A stretch of DNA of 30,963 bases from assembly GCA_902464485.1 (NCBI GenBank), contig CABQJJ010000014.1:1-30963 (forward strand). The letters are read 5' to 3'. Of this stretch, positions 1-7,691 are shown in pieces. Under the pieces are notes generated by a model. The model was not told where the DNA came from. It saw only the letters and a list, made by a program, of their open reading frames with translations, and did not search any database. This DNA is from an uncultured Collinsella sp. Lineage in GTDB: Bacteria > Actinomycetota > Coriobacteriia > Coriobacteriales > Coriobacteriaceae. How positions within the stretch are numbered: the stretch's first letter is position 1; every line of letters starts with the position of its first letter. A program made the translations under genes and the position numbers.

Positions 1-46
1 TCACTCCCCTAACCCGGGTTGGAACCTCATGGAAGTATGTACCCAC

Positions 47-80
47 AAAAAAGGCTGCGCCCATAACGGACGCTGCCTTT
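47..80 (-). terminator. Rho-independent terminator after smpB
   Basis: On the minus strand an imperfect stem (AAGGC..GCCTT outer arms with an inner GCG/CGC and CC/GG) is followed by TTTTTTG. It lies about 65 bp past the smpB stop, so it probably ends the TPR-smpB transcript. Confidence 0.7.
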
Positions 81-144
81 GAGACATATGTGTCAAAACA
101 GCAAGGAAGACGAGACGCGCCCCACCGCCTCGCAAGCCAAGCAC

Positions 145-615
145 CTAGCGGTTGCGCTCCTTAAGCGCGCGATCGATTTCGCGCTGAACGTCGCGCTTGG
201 CCATGTCTTCGCGCTTGTCGTAGAGCTTTTTGCCGCGACCCAGGCCCAACAGCAGCTTTACGCGACCATCGGTATTAAAGTAGAGCTCCAACGGCACCAG
301 CGCATAGCCGCGGTTGCGCAGTTTACCGTCAAGAAAATCAATCTCCTTGCGATGCAGCAGCAGACGGCGCCTGCGGTCGGGGTCACGATTCCACACGCCA
401 CCGTGGCTGTAAGGGTGAATATGCAACCCCACCAGCCAGCACTCGCCGCCACGAATCAGCGCAAAGGTGTCAGTGATCTGACAGGCGCGCTCGCGAATCG
501 ACTTGACCTCGGTGCCGCTCAGCTCAATGCCGCATTCGAACGTCTCATCGATAAAATACTCGTGATGCGCCGAGCGATTCTTGGAAATGAGCTTGCGTTC
601 GCGCTTACTGGGCAT
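145..615 (-). CDS. smpB: SsrA-binding protein SmpB
   Basis: SmpB binds the tRNA-like part of tmRNA and brings it to stalled ribosomes for trans-translation. The 156-residue product has the family layout: a basic N-terminus (MPSKRERKLISKNR), a beta-barrel core with the GIELSGTEVKS segment at about residues 35-45, NRGYALVPLELYF in the middle, and a basic tail with LGRGKKLYDKRE and AKRDVQREIDRAL that contacts the decoding centre. A longer reading of the frame up to 756 runs back into the upstream gene and does not look like SmpB. The ATG at 615 follows a GAGG and fits the family length. It overlaps the end of the upstream TPR gene by 11 bp, suggesting translational coupling. No tmRNA gene can be supported inside the window. 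Confidence 0.95.
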   Translation of the reverse strand: MPSKRERKLISKNRSAHHEYFIDETFECGIELSGTEVKSIRERACQITDTFALIRGGECWLVGLHIHPYSHGGVWNRDPDRRRRLLLHRKEIDFLDGKLRNRGYALVPLELYFNTDGRVKLLLGLGRGKKLYDKREDMAKRDVQREIDRALKERNR

Positions 616-1522
616 CGCCGGCCTCCTCGGCGTCATCGGCTTTCCCGCTCGCGGCCTCGCGTTTGGCCTTGCGCTCAGCGTTGAGCTCGGCATCGCTCTC
701 GCGCACCAGTTTAATGATCGCCGCGCATGCCTCCTCGCCCACCAGGTCGCGAGCACGGACCGTCAGGCGCGTAGCCTCCTGCTTATCGCCGTCACTCGCA
801 GCGTCGGTCGCACACATGATCAGGCAAATGGCAATTTCGGCCGAAGGCGAGGTCGGTACGCCCTGCAACGCCAGCTCGCCCATCACGTGCTCGTCGCTCT
901 CCTCGGCGGCGTCCGCATAGGCAGTATGGATCTTGTTGAGCAGGCGCGTCGTATGCGTATCGCCAGGGGCCAAGCGCAGCGCCAGACGCGCGCAACCCAC
1001 AGCCGCCGAAACGTTCTCGGTCTCGGGCTCAAGGAAATACTGGCCCAAGTTGGCGTAGGCGCGGGCGGCGCACTTGCCGTCGCTCGCACGTTCTAGCACC
1101 GAAAACGAAAGCGATGCCCACTCCTGCTTGTCCTCGAGAGCGCGGAACAGCTCGGCCAGATCCAGACGGTAGTTACAGTTCATGGGATCCCAGCGCACGG
1201 CTTGCATCAAGGCGTTGCGAGCACTCACATAATCCTGCTGGCGAATGTAGGCAAACGCCATGTCGGAGTACAGGCGATCAAAGGGCACCTCGACCTGCAC
1301 CAGCTCGCGCGGATCCTTTTCCACGCGGCGGTAGGCCAGACGCTCAAACTTGCTATCGAAGCTAAAGTACTGGCGATTCTCCCCCGTCTTGCACTCGGCA
1401 TCGATATATTCCTCGGCAAGCTCAACCAGACGCTCCAACAGCGGCGTCGCCGTTGCCAAGTCTCCCTGCGCCAGGTAATTCTCGGCATACGTAATGTCTT
1501 GTAGGCTGATGGGCAGGTCCAT
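605..1522 (-). CDS. TPR-like repeat protein, function unknown
   Basis: A 305-residue soluble, acidic protein made of helix pairs typical of tetratricopeptide repeats. Examples are YAENYLAQGDLATATPLLER near the start, the DMAFAYIRQQDYVSARNALM segment at about 88-107, and ARAYANLGQYF further on. The C-terminal 35 residues are charged and low-complexity, rich in Ala, Glu, Lys and Asp. No catalytic motif, signal peptide or membrane segment is visible. The ATG at 1522 follows GAGGAG with 5 nt spacing. It lies directly upstream of, and overlaps, smpB, so the two are probably co-transcribed. It may be a scaffold or adaptor, but nothing in the sequence names a partner. Confidence 0.75.
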   Translation of the reverse strand: MDLPISLQDITYAENYLAQGDLATATPLLERLVELAEEYIDAECKTGENRQYFSFDSKFERLAYRRVEKDPRELVQVEVPFDRLYSDMAFAYIRQQDYVSARNALMQAVRWDPMNCNYRLDLAELFRALEDKQEWASLSFSVLERASDGKCAARAYANLGQYFLEPETENVSAAVGCARLALRLAPGDTHTTRLLNKIHTAYADAAEESDEHVMGELALQGVPTSPSAEIAICLIMCATDAASDGDKQEATRLTVRARDLVGEEACAAIIKLVRESDAELNAERKAKREAASGKADDAEEAGDAQ

Positions 1523-1582
1523 GGCAACTCCTCGGTCCAGGTGAAACGCGGCTCATTCCACACATGCGGCGTATACACAAAA

Positions 1583-1606
1583 CCCGGGTCTCTTTCGAGG
1601 CCCGGG
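1583..1606 (-). terminator. Terminator after the tRNA pair
   Basis: On the minus strand CCCGGG..CTC, a GAAA tetraloop, then GAG..CCCGGG (one C/A mismatch), followed by TTTTG. It sits just past tRNA-Glu and before the TPR gene start. Confidence 0.75.
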
Positions 1607-1616
1607 CAATTAATTT

Positions 1617-1693
1617 TGGTAGCCCGTACCAGATTCGAACTGGTGATCTCCGCCTTGAGAGGGCGGCGTCCTAAACCGCTAGACGAACGGGCC
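1617..1693 (-). tRNA. tRNA-Glu (anticodon CTC)
   Basis: Read on the minus strand, the acceptor GGCCCGT pairs with ACGGGCT (one G-U pair) and is followed by an encoded ACCA end. The anticodon stem CCGCC/GGCGG encloses the loop CTCTCAA, giving anticodon CTC for GAG codons. The T arm carries GTTCGAATC. It lies about 17 bp downstream of tRNA-Gln and is presumably co-transcribed with it. Confidence 0.93.
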
Positions 1694-1710
1694 ATATGTA
1701 GCAAATGCAA

Positions 1711-1784
1711 TGGCTGGGATGGAGGGAGTCGAACCCCCATTGACGGAACCAGAATCCGCTGTCCTGCCATTAGACGACATCCCA
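1711..1784 (-). tRNA. tRNA-Gln (anticodon CTG)
   Basis: On the minus strand TGGGATG pairs with CATCCCA as the acceptor stem, with discriminator G and an encoded CCA. The anticodon loop TTCTGGT between GCGGA and TCCGT gives anticodon CTG (CAG codons). The T arm has GGTTCGACTC. It is the first gene of a two-tRNA unit. Confidence 0.93.
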
Positions 1785-1828
1785 ATGACTGCATCGCTGC
1801 GCTCGGCTGTGCCTTTGCGCAAGAAAGA

Positions 1829-1857
1829 AATATACGGGAAGTATCGCAATGGCGCAA
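1829..1857 (-). promoter_or_regulatory. Candidate promoter for the tRNA pair
   Basis: On the minus strand TTGCGC (1857-1852), a 17-nt spacer and TATATT (1834-1829) lie about 45 bp upstream of tRNA-Gln. The -10 is good and the -35 is moderate. Confidence 0.55.
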
Positions 1858-2099
1858 GTCTTAAAAATGACTTTTTTAAAAATACCCCGATTCCAGCCAA
1901 CTCATGAAGAACCTGTGAAGATACACACTCATCCTTCATGGATGATGAATGCCGAAACGCATACCCAACAAGCGCATCGCGATCTACGGCCCGTGCGAAT
2001 GTGCGCAGCTCAAGAGCTAGCCCGGACCGAACTGTCGGCATAAGCCGCACCTCGGTTTTACGCTCAAAACGGGATGCAGTTTCCGCAAGGGCGTCCACC
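1858..2099. other. Gene-free stretch, including one lone half-repeat
   Basis: No convincing coding frame or RNA gene seen. At 2067-2084 there is a single copy of the GGGATGC..TTTCC half-motif whose inverted partner is not recognisable. It sits 61 bp before the same half in the palindrome array that follows. Confidence 0.5.
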
Positions 2100-2269
2100 G
2101 GAAAGCTCGGCCCGAAATCCGTGTTCGAAACGGGACGCGCTTTCCTTACGAGCCTCCAACCGGAACCCGCGTCCCATTATCCCGCGCCAAAATGGGATAC
2201 CGTTTCCGAAAGACCACTCAAAAGGAAAACACGTCCCAGAATCGGCGTCCAAAACGGGACGTGCTTTCC
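2100..2269. repeat. Three tandem 46-nt palindromes, 62-bp period
   Basis: Hairpin units occupy 2100-2145, 2162-2207 and 2224-2269. Each begins with GGAA(A/C).. and ends with ..TTTCC, the arms being variations of GGAAAGCACGTCCC and GGGACGTGCTTTCC. Starts are exactly 62 bp apart, with 16-nt unrelated spacers. Arm changes tend to keep the pairing (unit 2 uses TCCCATT with AATGGGA, the others CCC with GGG). The array ends 7 bp from the stop codon of the ArsC-like gene. Confidence 0.85.
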
Positions 2270-2276
2270 ACGGCGA

Positions 2277-2636
2277 CTACTGCAGCGCCTCGGTCCAAGC
2301 GGCCTCTTTAAAGCCGGGAATCGCAAAAACATCGCCCACCAGCAGCGGTCGCTTAATCAGCATGCCGTCAGTCGCGAGTAGCTCAAAGCACTCCTGGTCC
2401 GTCATGCCGGCGTCCAGACGAGCCTTGAGCCCCAACTCGCGATACTTCATGCCCGACGAGTTAAAGAAACGCCGCACCGGCAGACCCGACCGCGCAACCC
2501 ACGCGGCAAGCTCCTCGGCCGTGGGATTATCCGCCACGATATCGCGGTCAACATACTCAACCCCATGCTCGTCCAACCACGCCTTGGCCTTTTTACAGGT
2601 AGAGCATTTGGGATATTCAACGAACAGCACGGCCAT
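2277..2636 (-). CDS. ArsC/Spx-family thioredoxin-fold protein
   Basis: A 119-residue protein of the ArsC-like/Spx group (YffB, MgsR, arsenate reductase relatives). It opens with a beta strand and the redox motif YPKCSTCKKAKAWL (Cys at about 11 and 14), followed by EYVDRDIVADNPTAEEL, a FFNSSGMKYREL segment and the conserved IKRPLLVGD near residue 94. The full CxxC resembles Spx/YffB types as much as true arsenate reductases, so the substrate is open. Length matches the family. The ATG at 2636 follows AAAGGAG with 5 nt spacing. It lies 86 bp downstream of rnr on the same strand. No ars regulator or efflux gene is near, which argues against a dedicated arsenic operon. Confidence 0.85.
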   Translation of the reverse strand: MAVLFVEYPKCSTCKKAKAWLDEHGVEYVDRDIVADNPTAEELAAWVARSGLPVRRFFNSSGMKYRELGLKARLDAGMTDQECFELLATDGMLIKRPLLVGDVFAIPGFKEAAWTEALQ

Positions 2637-2722
2637 GAAAACTCCTTTCAAAGGGCAAACGAGCGCTTAGCTCGATGACCACGATAGCGGTCCCGAGCCA
2701 TCCGCCGATCGCCGGATCTCAA

Positions 2723-4858
2723 CTAGTGAACAAGCTTAAAGTCCAGATGCCCGCGAGTCGTGTTGACGCGCGAGACTTCGATGATGACGCGCTGCCCCAG
2801 CTCAAACCGACGACCCGTATCGGCACCCGTCAACGTGAGCGCATCTTCGTCAAACTCGAACCACTCACTGCCCAGGCTCTTAATGGAAACCAAACCCTCG
2901 ACCTGCGTCAAATCCAGACGCACAAAGAGGCCCATATTGCTGACCCACGAGACGGTTCCGGCATAGCGTTCACCCAGACGGTCCTCGTAATACTGGGCGA
3001 TCTTGATTTTCTGCGTCGCATGGCTGGCGGCGTCGGCCGCGCGCTCGGCATCGCTGCAAACGCGACAGATCTGAGGCAGGATGCGTGGCAGCGACTCACG
3101 CCCCTTGCCGATAAGCTGAGGCGTGCGCACCAAGGCATCCTTGCCGCCCAGGCGCTCATACGCCAGCTGCAGCTTGAGGACGCGGTGGACAATGAGGTCG
3201 GGGTAGCGTCGGATAGGGCTCGTAAAGTGGCAGTAGCACGGCGCGGCGAGCGCAAAGTGGCCCTCGTTGCGCGGCTTGTACAGTGCGCGCTGCATGCTGC
3301 GCAAGAGCAGTGTGTTGACGAGCGGCGCGTTTGCCGTGCCGGCAGCGGCGTCAACAGCCGCCTGCAGCTCGTCGGGACTTCCCAGGGCAATGCCCGCCGC
3401 GCGGCGATCGTCGATGATGTCCAGCTGTGCCAGTGCCACGGCGGCCCCGTGTAGGCTGTCAGGGCTGGGATCCTCATGCACGCGATAGCATGCCTCGATG
3501 TCTCGATCCGCCAGCCACTCCGCCACACATTCGTTGGCCAGCAGCATGGCTTCCTCGATAAGTGATGTAGCACACGAGCGCTCGCGGGCCACGATCTGCA
3601 CGGGAATGCCGTCGTCATCCAGCAGGGCGCGAATCTCGGCCGTATCAAAGTCAACCGACCCTCGCGCGCGGCGGATACGACGGCGTAGCTCGGCGAGCTC
3701 ATTTGCCGCAACCAGAAAATTAGCCAGGTCGACGTCATAGCCGCGGGCGGTCTCCTCGCAAGCCAAACCGCGCGCAAGTGCCTCCTCGCGTGCGGACTCG
3801 GCTGCCGCAACGTTCTCGGCTGCACCCTCTAACACGGAGTACTCCACCGCGCCAGCACGCACCAACAACGCCTCGGCACCGTCATAGTCCATGCGAACGC
3901 GCGAGCGAATCACGCTGGGATACGGATCGTAGTGACGAACGCGCCCTTGCGCATCGAGCTCGATATCGACGGTGAACGCCAAGCGGTCCTCGTCGGGACG
4001 CAGCGAGCACAGGTCATTGGAAAGGCGTTCAGGCAACATGGGAAGCACGCGATCCGCCAGATACACCGACGTTGTGCGATGACGGGCCTCTAGGTCGATA
4101 TGTCCCTCCCAAGCAACATAATGAGAGACGTCCGCAATATGGACCCCCAGCCTGTATCCACCGCCGGGCACACGCTCAAGCGAGATGGCGTCATCAAAGT
4201 CGCGCGCGTCTACGGGATCGATCGTAATGACAAAACGGTCGCGAAGGTCGCGGCGAAGGGGATCCTTGAGCGCCGACGCCACGTCGAGCGAAAGCGCCTC
4301 GGCCTCGGCAAGTGCAGCCTCGGGGTAGGTGTCGGTATAGCCGTAACGAGCCATAACATATTGAACGCCCAGATCGGGCGCGTCATCGCCGCCAATGCGG
4401 CGTTCAATGGTCACGGTGCCCGATTCCAGCCGCGTGGGGTAGGTCAGAATGTGGGCGACCACGACGTCGCCAGGATGCACGCCTAGGCGTCCCGCCGAGG
4501 AATCCTCGGGCAAAATAAAAAAGTCGGCCTTAAGGCGGGAGTCGAGCGGCTCGATCACTCCGAGCGGGCCGGCAGTCTGATACGTACCCACCACGTTTAC
4601 GGCAGCGCGCTCGACAACACTCTCGATCACGGCTCGACGGTCTCCGTGCGGCCCGGTCTTGATACTCACGGCGACGATATCGCCGTCCATGATCTCGCGC
4701 TTGCCGCGGCCCATAACTTTGTAGTCACCGTTATCGGTAACGACGTAAGCACTGTGCTCATGGAGTTGCACGCGCCCTGTCAAGCTGGGGCGGCGCTCGC
4801 TGCGCACCGGTCCGCGCTTATTGCGGGGACCGCGTTTACGTTTGTTATTGCGCCCCAT
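2723..4858 (-). CDS. rnr: Ribonuclease R (RNB-family 3'-5' exoribonuclease)
   Basis: RNase R degrades structured RNA processively from the 3' end and helps clear RNAs rescued by tmRNA-SmpB. The 711-residue product has a basic N-terminus (about 1-25), OB/cold-shock-like domains (about 25-200), the RNB catalytic domain starting near DPVDARDFDDAIS (214-226), whose Asp residues bind the metal ions, the late RNB motif FTSPIRRYPDLIVHR, and a C-terminal S1 domain (about 628-711, YAGTVSWVSNMGLFVRL). Length is normal for the shorter Gram-positive enzymes. The ATG at 4858 follows AAGGAGG at 4 nt. The same-strand arrangement rnr ... smpB over 4 kb is functionally sensible although other genes lie between. 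Confidence 0.95.
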   Translation of the reverse strand: MGRNNKRKRGPRNKRGPVRSERRPSLTGRVQLHEHSAYVVTDNGDYKVMGRGKREIMDGDIVAVSIKTGPHGDRRAVIESVVERAAVNVVGTYQTAGPLGVIEPLDSRLKADFFILPEDSSAGRLGVHPGDVVVAHILTYPTRLESGTVTIERRIGGDDAPDLGVQYVMARYGYTDTYPEAALAEAEALSLDVASALKDPLRRDLRDRFVITIDPVDARDFDDAISLERVPGGGYRLGVHIADVSHYVAWEGHIDLEARHRTTSVYLADRVLPMLPERLSNDLCSLRPDEDRLAFTVDIELDAQGRVRHYDPYPSVIRSRVRMDYDGAEALLVRAGAVEYSVLEGAAENVAAAESAREEALARGLACEETARGYDVDLANFLVAANELAELRRRIRRARGSVDFDTAEIRALLDDDGIPVQIVARERSCATSLIEEAMLLANECVAEWLADRDIEACYRVHEDPSPDSLHGAAVALAQLDIIDDRRAAGIALGSPDELQAAVDAAAGTANAPLVNTLLLRSMQRALYKPRNEGHFALAAPCYCHFTSPIRRYPDLIVHRVLKLQLAYERLGGKDALVRTPQLIGKGRESLPRILPQICRVCSDAERAADAASHATQKIKIAQYYEDRLGERYAGTVSWVSNMGLFVRLDLTQVEGLVSIKSLGSEWFEFDEDALTLTGADTGRRFELGQRVIIEVSRVNTTRGHLDFKLVH

Positions 4859-4986
4859 GGCGCCTCCTTACTATCTGTTGCGGGGCCCGCAGGCGCAACC
4901 GCATCATGTCAAAACACCGTACGGGCGCATGCCGCACGCATCAAAGAGTCTACCCAAACAACAGCCAAGAACGCACCTCTCCCCTT

Positions 4987-5065
4987 GATCCCTTAGGGAA
5001 GGAAAACGAATCATCGGGAGCTCAACTGGGCTTTGGTGATCCGTTTTCCTCCGTCGCATAGGGAA
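4987..5065. repeat. Intergenic palindrome, TGATCCGTTTTCC family, copy 1
   Basis: AGGAAAACGAATCA (5000-5013) pairs with TGATCCGTTTTCCT (5037-5050), and TCCCT (4989-4993) with AGGGA (5060-5064). The arm TGATCCGTTTTCCTCCGTC recurs at 9689-9707. Confidence 0.75.
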
Positions 5066-5101
5066 CAAAAAACGGGCCACCCCAAAGAGGGACAACCCGT
5101 T
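5065..5101 (-). terminator. Terminator after ftsX
   Basis: On the minus strand AACGGG..CCC, a short loop, then GGG..CCCGTT followed by TTTTTTG, 25 bp past the ftsX stop. Confidence 0.8.
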
Positions 5102-5125
5102 AGCGAAAACTATTTTCAGCTATGC

Positions 5126-6046
5126 CTACACGCGCAGGTAGCGGCGCATGGCGATGGCAGAGCCAAACAGACCGATAATCACGCCCACCAAAACCAGTGC
5201 ACCATACGTGAGCAGATAGTACTTCATCGGCAGCGCAAACGACATCCAGTTGATGCTCATCTCCAAGCGCGGGATAAGCAGGTTGCGCAGCAGCTCCAGC
5301 ACGCCGATGGAAAGCAGCGAGCCCAAGATGGCCTGCAGCACGCCCTCGGTGATAAACGGGCCGCGAATAAAGCCATTGCTAGCACCGACAAGACGCATGA
5401 TGGCAATCTCGCGGCGGCGCGCCGTGATCGACAGGCGAATCGTGTTGTTGATAAAGATGAACGCGATAAACGTCAGCAGGCCAACGAGCACCACGGCGGC
5501 GATGCGGATATAGTTCGTCACCTGGAACAGGCGGCTTACCTCCTCCTGGCCGTACAGCACGCTCGCGTTGACGTCACCGTCGTCCGCGATCTTCTGGAAG
5601 TCGGCGTTCTTCTTGAGCTTCTTGGCCGTGCTCTCGACCATGGACGGATCGTCCATCTCGATTGCAAACGAAGCCGGCAGCGGGTTCTGGCCGTCGAGCG
5701 CGCTCATGGTGGCGTCGGCGTTGCCCGACATCTTGCTCGTGTACTCGGCCAGGGCGTCATCCTTGTCCTTAAAGGTCACGGACTTCACATTGCTCCACGT
5801 CTTGAGCTCGGTCTCAAAGGCCTGAACGTCTGCCTGGTCGGCGTCATCGCTAATAAAGGCGTTAATGACAACCTGATCCTCGACGGTACCGATCACGGAG
5901 TTCAGCATCGCGGAACCCATCATGAACAGGCCGATGATAAACAGCGAAAGGAAGATCGTGATGACGGCGCCGAGCGAGGTGGTCCAGTTACGGAAGAAGT
6001 GACTCATTGCCTCTTTGAGCGAGTAGCCCACGTTAGTTGGTGCCAT
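5126..6046 (-). CDS. ftsX: Cell division protein FtsX (permease-like)
   Basis: FtsX is the membrane partner of FtsE and signals across the membrane to peptidoglycan hydrolases at division. The 306-residue protein shows the standard plan. There is a cytoplasmic N-terminus with a first membrane helix (SLGAVITIFLSLFIIGLFMM, about 23-42), a large extracellular domain (about 50-175), and three further helices in the C-terminal half. The cytoplasmic segment RREIAIMRLVGAS, typical of FtsX/MacB-type proteins, lies between helices 2 and 3. Its ATG overlaps the end of ftsE by 14 bp, the classical ftsEX arrangement. A terminator follows. Confidence 0.95.
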   Translation of the reverse strand: MAPTNVGYSLKEAMSHFFRNWTTSLGAVITIFLSLFIIGLFMMGSAMLNSVIGTVEDQVVINAFISDDADQADVQAFETELKTWSNVKSVTFKDKDDALAEYTSKMSGNADATMSALDGQNPLPASFAIEMDDPSMVESTAKKLKKNADFQKIADDGDVNASVLYGQEEVSRLFQVTNYIRIAAVVLVGLLTFIAFIFINNTIRLSITARRREIAIMRLVGASNGFIRGPFITEGVLQAILGSLLSIGVLELLRNLLIPRLEMSINWMSFALPMKYYLLTYGALVLVGVIIGLFGSAIAMRRYLRV

Positions 6047-7250
6047 AGTTGCCGTAACCTCCCCTCTCCTGGTCGCGGATTACGTGGCCGCCCTCGAGGG
6101 CGATCACGCGACGGTGCATGCTATCGACCATCTCGCGATCGTGCGTAGCGACGATCACGGTGGTACCGGTGCGGTTAATGCGCTCGAGCAGCTTCATGAT
6201 ACCCAGCGAAATTGCCGGGTCGAGGTTGCCCGTGGGCTCGTCGCAGATCAACAGCGGCGGGCGGTTGACCATGGCGCGGGCAACGGCAACGCGCTGCTGC
6301 TCGCCACCGGAAAGCTGATCGGGCAGCGAGTCCATCTGATCGGCCAGGCCGACCAGACGCAGCACCTCGGGCACCTGGCTGCGGATAACGCCCTTGGGCT
6401 TGCCGATGCACTGCAGGGCAAACGCCACATTTTCGTAGGCGGACTTTTGAGGCAGAAGCTTAAAGTCCTGGAACACGGCGCCGATCTGACGGCGCAGGAA
6501 CGGAACCTTGCGGTTCTTGATCTTCATGAGGTCCTGGCCGGCGACCAAAATGCGACCGCTCGTGGGCTTGACGTCGCGGTTGAGTGTCGACAGCAGCGTG
6601 GTCTTACCCGAGCCGGAGTGGCCGACCAAAAAGACGAACTCGCCCGGATAGATCTCGATATTGATGTCATCGAGCGCGGGTTTGTTGGGCTGTGCCGGAT
6701 AGATTTTGGTGACATGCTCCATCAGAATGACGGGCTCGACACCGGCTTGCTTGGCCATCTTCTTGCGACTTGCCTGCGGATCGACAGGCGCAAACACCGA
6801 CGTAAAGTCGGGGTTGTTGAGCGCATTGTCGAGGCTTGCGACCTCGGCTGCCTGGTCATTCTCGACCACGGGAGCCGCGGGCTGCGTGGGATCGGGAATA
6901 CCGGCGAACAGACCGGGCTGAACGGGCTGCGTTACAGGCGTCGAAGGGGCCATAGGGTCCGGAATGCCCGCCACGGTCGACTGCGGCTCAGCTGCCACCT
7001 GGGTCTGGTCCACGCGAGCAGTCACCTTTTGGACAGGTTCAAAGCCCGCCGCGCCGGAAAGCTCGGTGTCACTGTTGGGGTTATAGGCAAAGGGATCGGA
7101 TGCCGGCTGTGCCTGATCCGCCAGCTGCATGGGAGCCTGCCCAAACGGCTGGCCCTCTGAATCCGGCGTGGCGAAACGGGTGCCCGGAACGCTTGCCTGC
7201 GTCTTGGGGGCATTGTCGCCCGCACCGGAGGTACGGAAGTGGTTACCCAC
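6033..7250 (-). CDS. ftsE: Cell division ATPase FtsE with long N-terminal extension
   Basis: The C-terminal part (about 174-405) is a normal FtsE ABC ATPase: VILMEHVTKIYP, Walker A VGHSGSGKTT (about 209-218), Q-loop VFQDFKLLP, signature LSGGEQQR, Walker B LLICDEPTGNLDP and the switch His in VATHDRE. FtsE is usually about 230 residues. Here about 170 extra residues precede it, rich in Pro, Ala, Gln, Asp and Thr, with a repeated AGIPDP motif (at about 94 and 116). The extension is probably translated, because the GTG at 7250 has AAGGAG 5 nt upstream, whereas no good ribosome site precedes the internal ATG near residue 165. It would be cytoplasmic and disordered. ftsX follows with overlap. Confidence 0.93.
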   Translation of the reverse strand: MGNHFRTSGAGDNAPKTQASVPGTRFATPDSEGQPFGQAPMQLADQAQPASDPFAYNPNSDTELSGAAGFEPVQKVTARVDQTQVAAEPQSTVAGIPDPMAPSTPVTQPVQPGLFAGIPDPTQPAAPVVENDQAAEVASLDNALNNPDFTSVFAPVDPQASRKKMAKQAGVEPVILMEHVTKIYPAQPNKPALDDINIEIYPGEFVFLVGHSGSGKTTLLSTLNRDVKPTSGRILVAGQDLMKIKNRKVPFLRRQIGAVFQDFKLLPQKSAYENVAFALQCIGKPKGVIRSQVPEVLRLVGLADQMDSLPDQLSGGEQQRVAVARAMVNRPPLLICDEPTGNLDPAISLGIMKLLERINRTGTTVIVATHDREMVDSMHRRVIALEGGHVIRDQERGGYGNYGTN

Positions 7251-7352
7251 TGGTGCTCCTTATCGTCGTGCGTTTAAACTACATGAGCGCTTTGTATTTT
7301 AGCAGCATTAGCTTTGCTGCACATAAGAAGCATGGCGGGGTTTGGTCTCACC

Positions 7353-7475
7353 GGCCGGGCACGGGGTTACCTCCCAAATCGTCCTCGGACATGTCGGCGC
7401 CCCCGCTGCGCGCTTCGCGCTGCGGGGGCGCCTCCGTCCTGCGGAAAGATTTGGGAGGTAACCCCGTGCCCGGCC
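7353..7475. repeat. 123-bp nested palindrome with perfect 28-nt arms
   Basis: The left arm 7353-7380 is the exact reverse complement of 7448-7475 (28/28). Inside, 7396-7406 (GGCGCCCCCGC) pairs perfectly with 7422-7432, and the centre GCGCG-CTT-CGCGC (7408-7420) is a third hairpin; GGAC (7387-7390) and GTCC (7435-7438) pair between them. No T-tract follows on either strand. It lies in the 441-bp gap between ftsE and the transketolase genes; outside it and the terminator at 7609-7644 I see nothing else in that gap. Confidence 0.9.
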
Positions 7476-7608
7476 TGCGGTAACTAAGGGGTCGCCGCGT
7501 TTATCTTGGGTGCAGCAGCGCTATGCTTGGGGGCTGAATTGCACTTGGCTGGAATGAGCCCGTTTCCCCATAGGAACTTTGCTTGGCAGGATTCTAATTT
7601 AAATTCAA

Positions 7609-7644
7609 CAAAAACAGGGGCGCCCTCATTGGGGACGCCCCTGT
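7609..7644 (-). terminator. Terminator after the transketolase genes
   Basis: On the minus strand ACAGGGGCG.CCC, a short loop, then GGG.CGCCCCTGT followed by TTTTTG, about 50 bp past the stop of the second transketolase gene. Confidence 0.85.
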
Positions 7645-7691
7645 TCTGGCTTGCATGTGTTTGTTGAGGCGAAACTTTGCCTCGTCTTGCC

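Noticed and set aside
1..40. Possible tmRNA gene next to smpB at the left edge
   Set aside because: Only 40 bp are visible and neither tRNA-like end nor tag reading frame can be seen.
2068..2269. CRISPR array
   Set aside because: Units are palindromes of variable sequence with short 16-nt spacers and no cas genes; direct repeats are not conserved.
2277..2636. Arsenic resistance operon
   Set aside because: No ArsR, ArsB or Acr3 gene is nearby; the protein is as likely a YffB/Spx-type redox protein.
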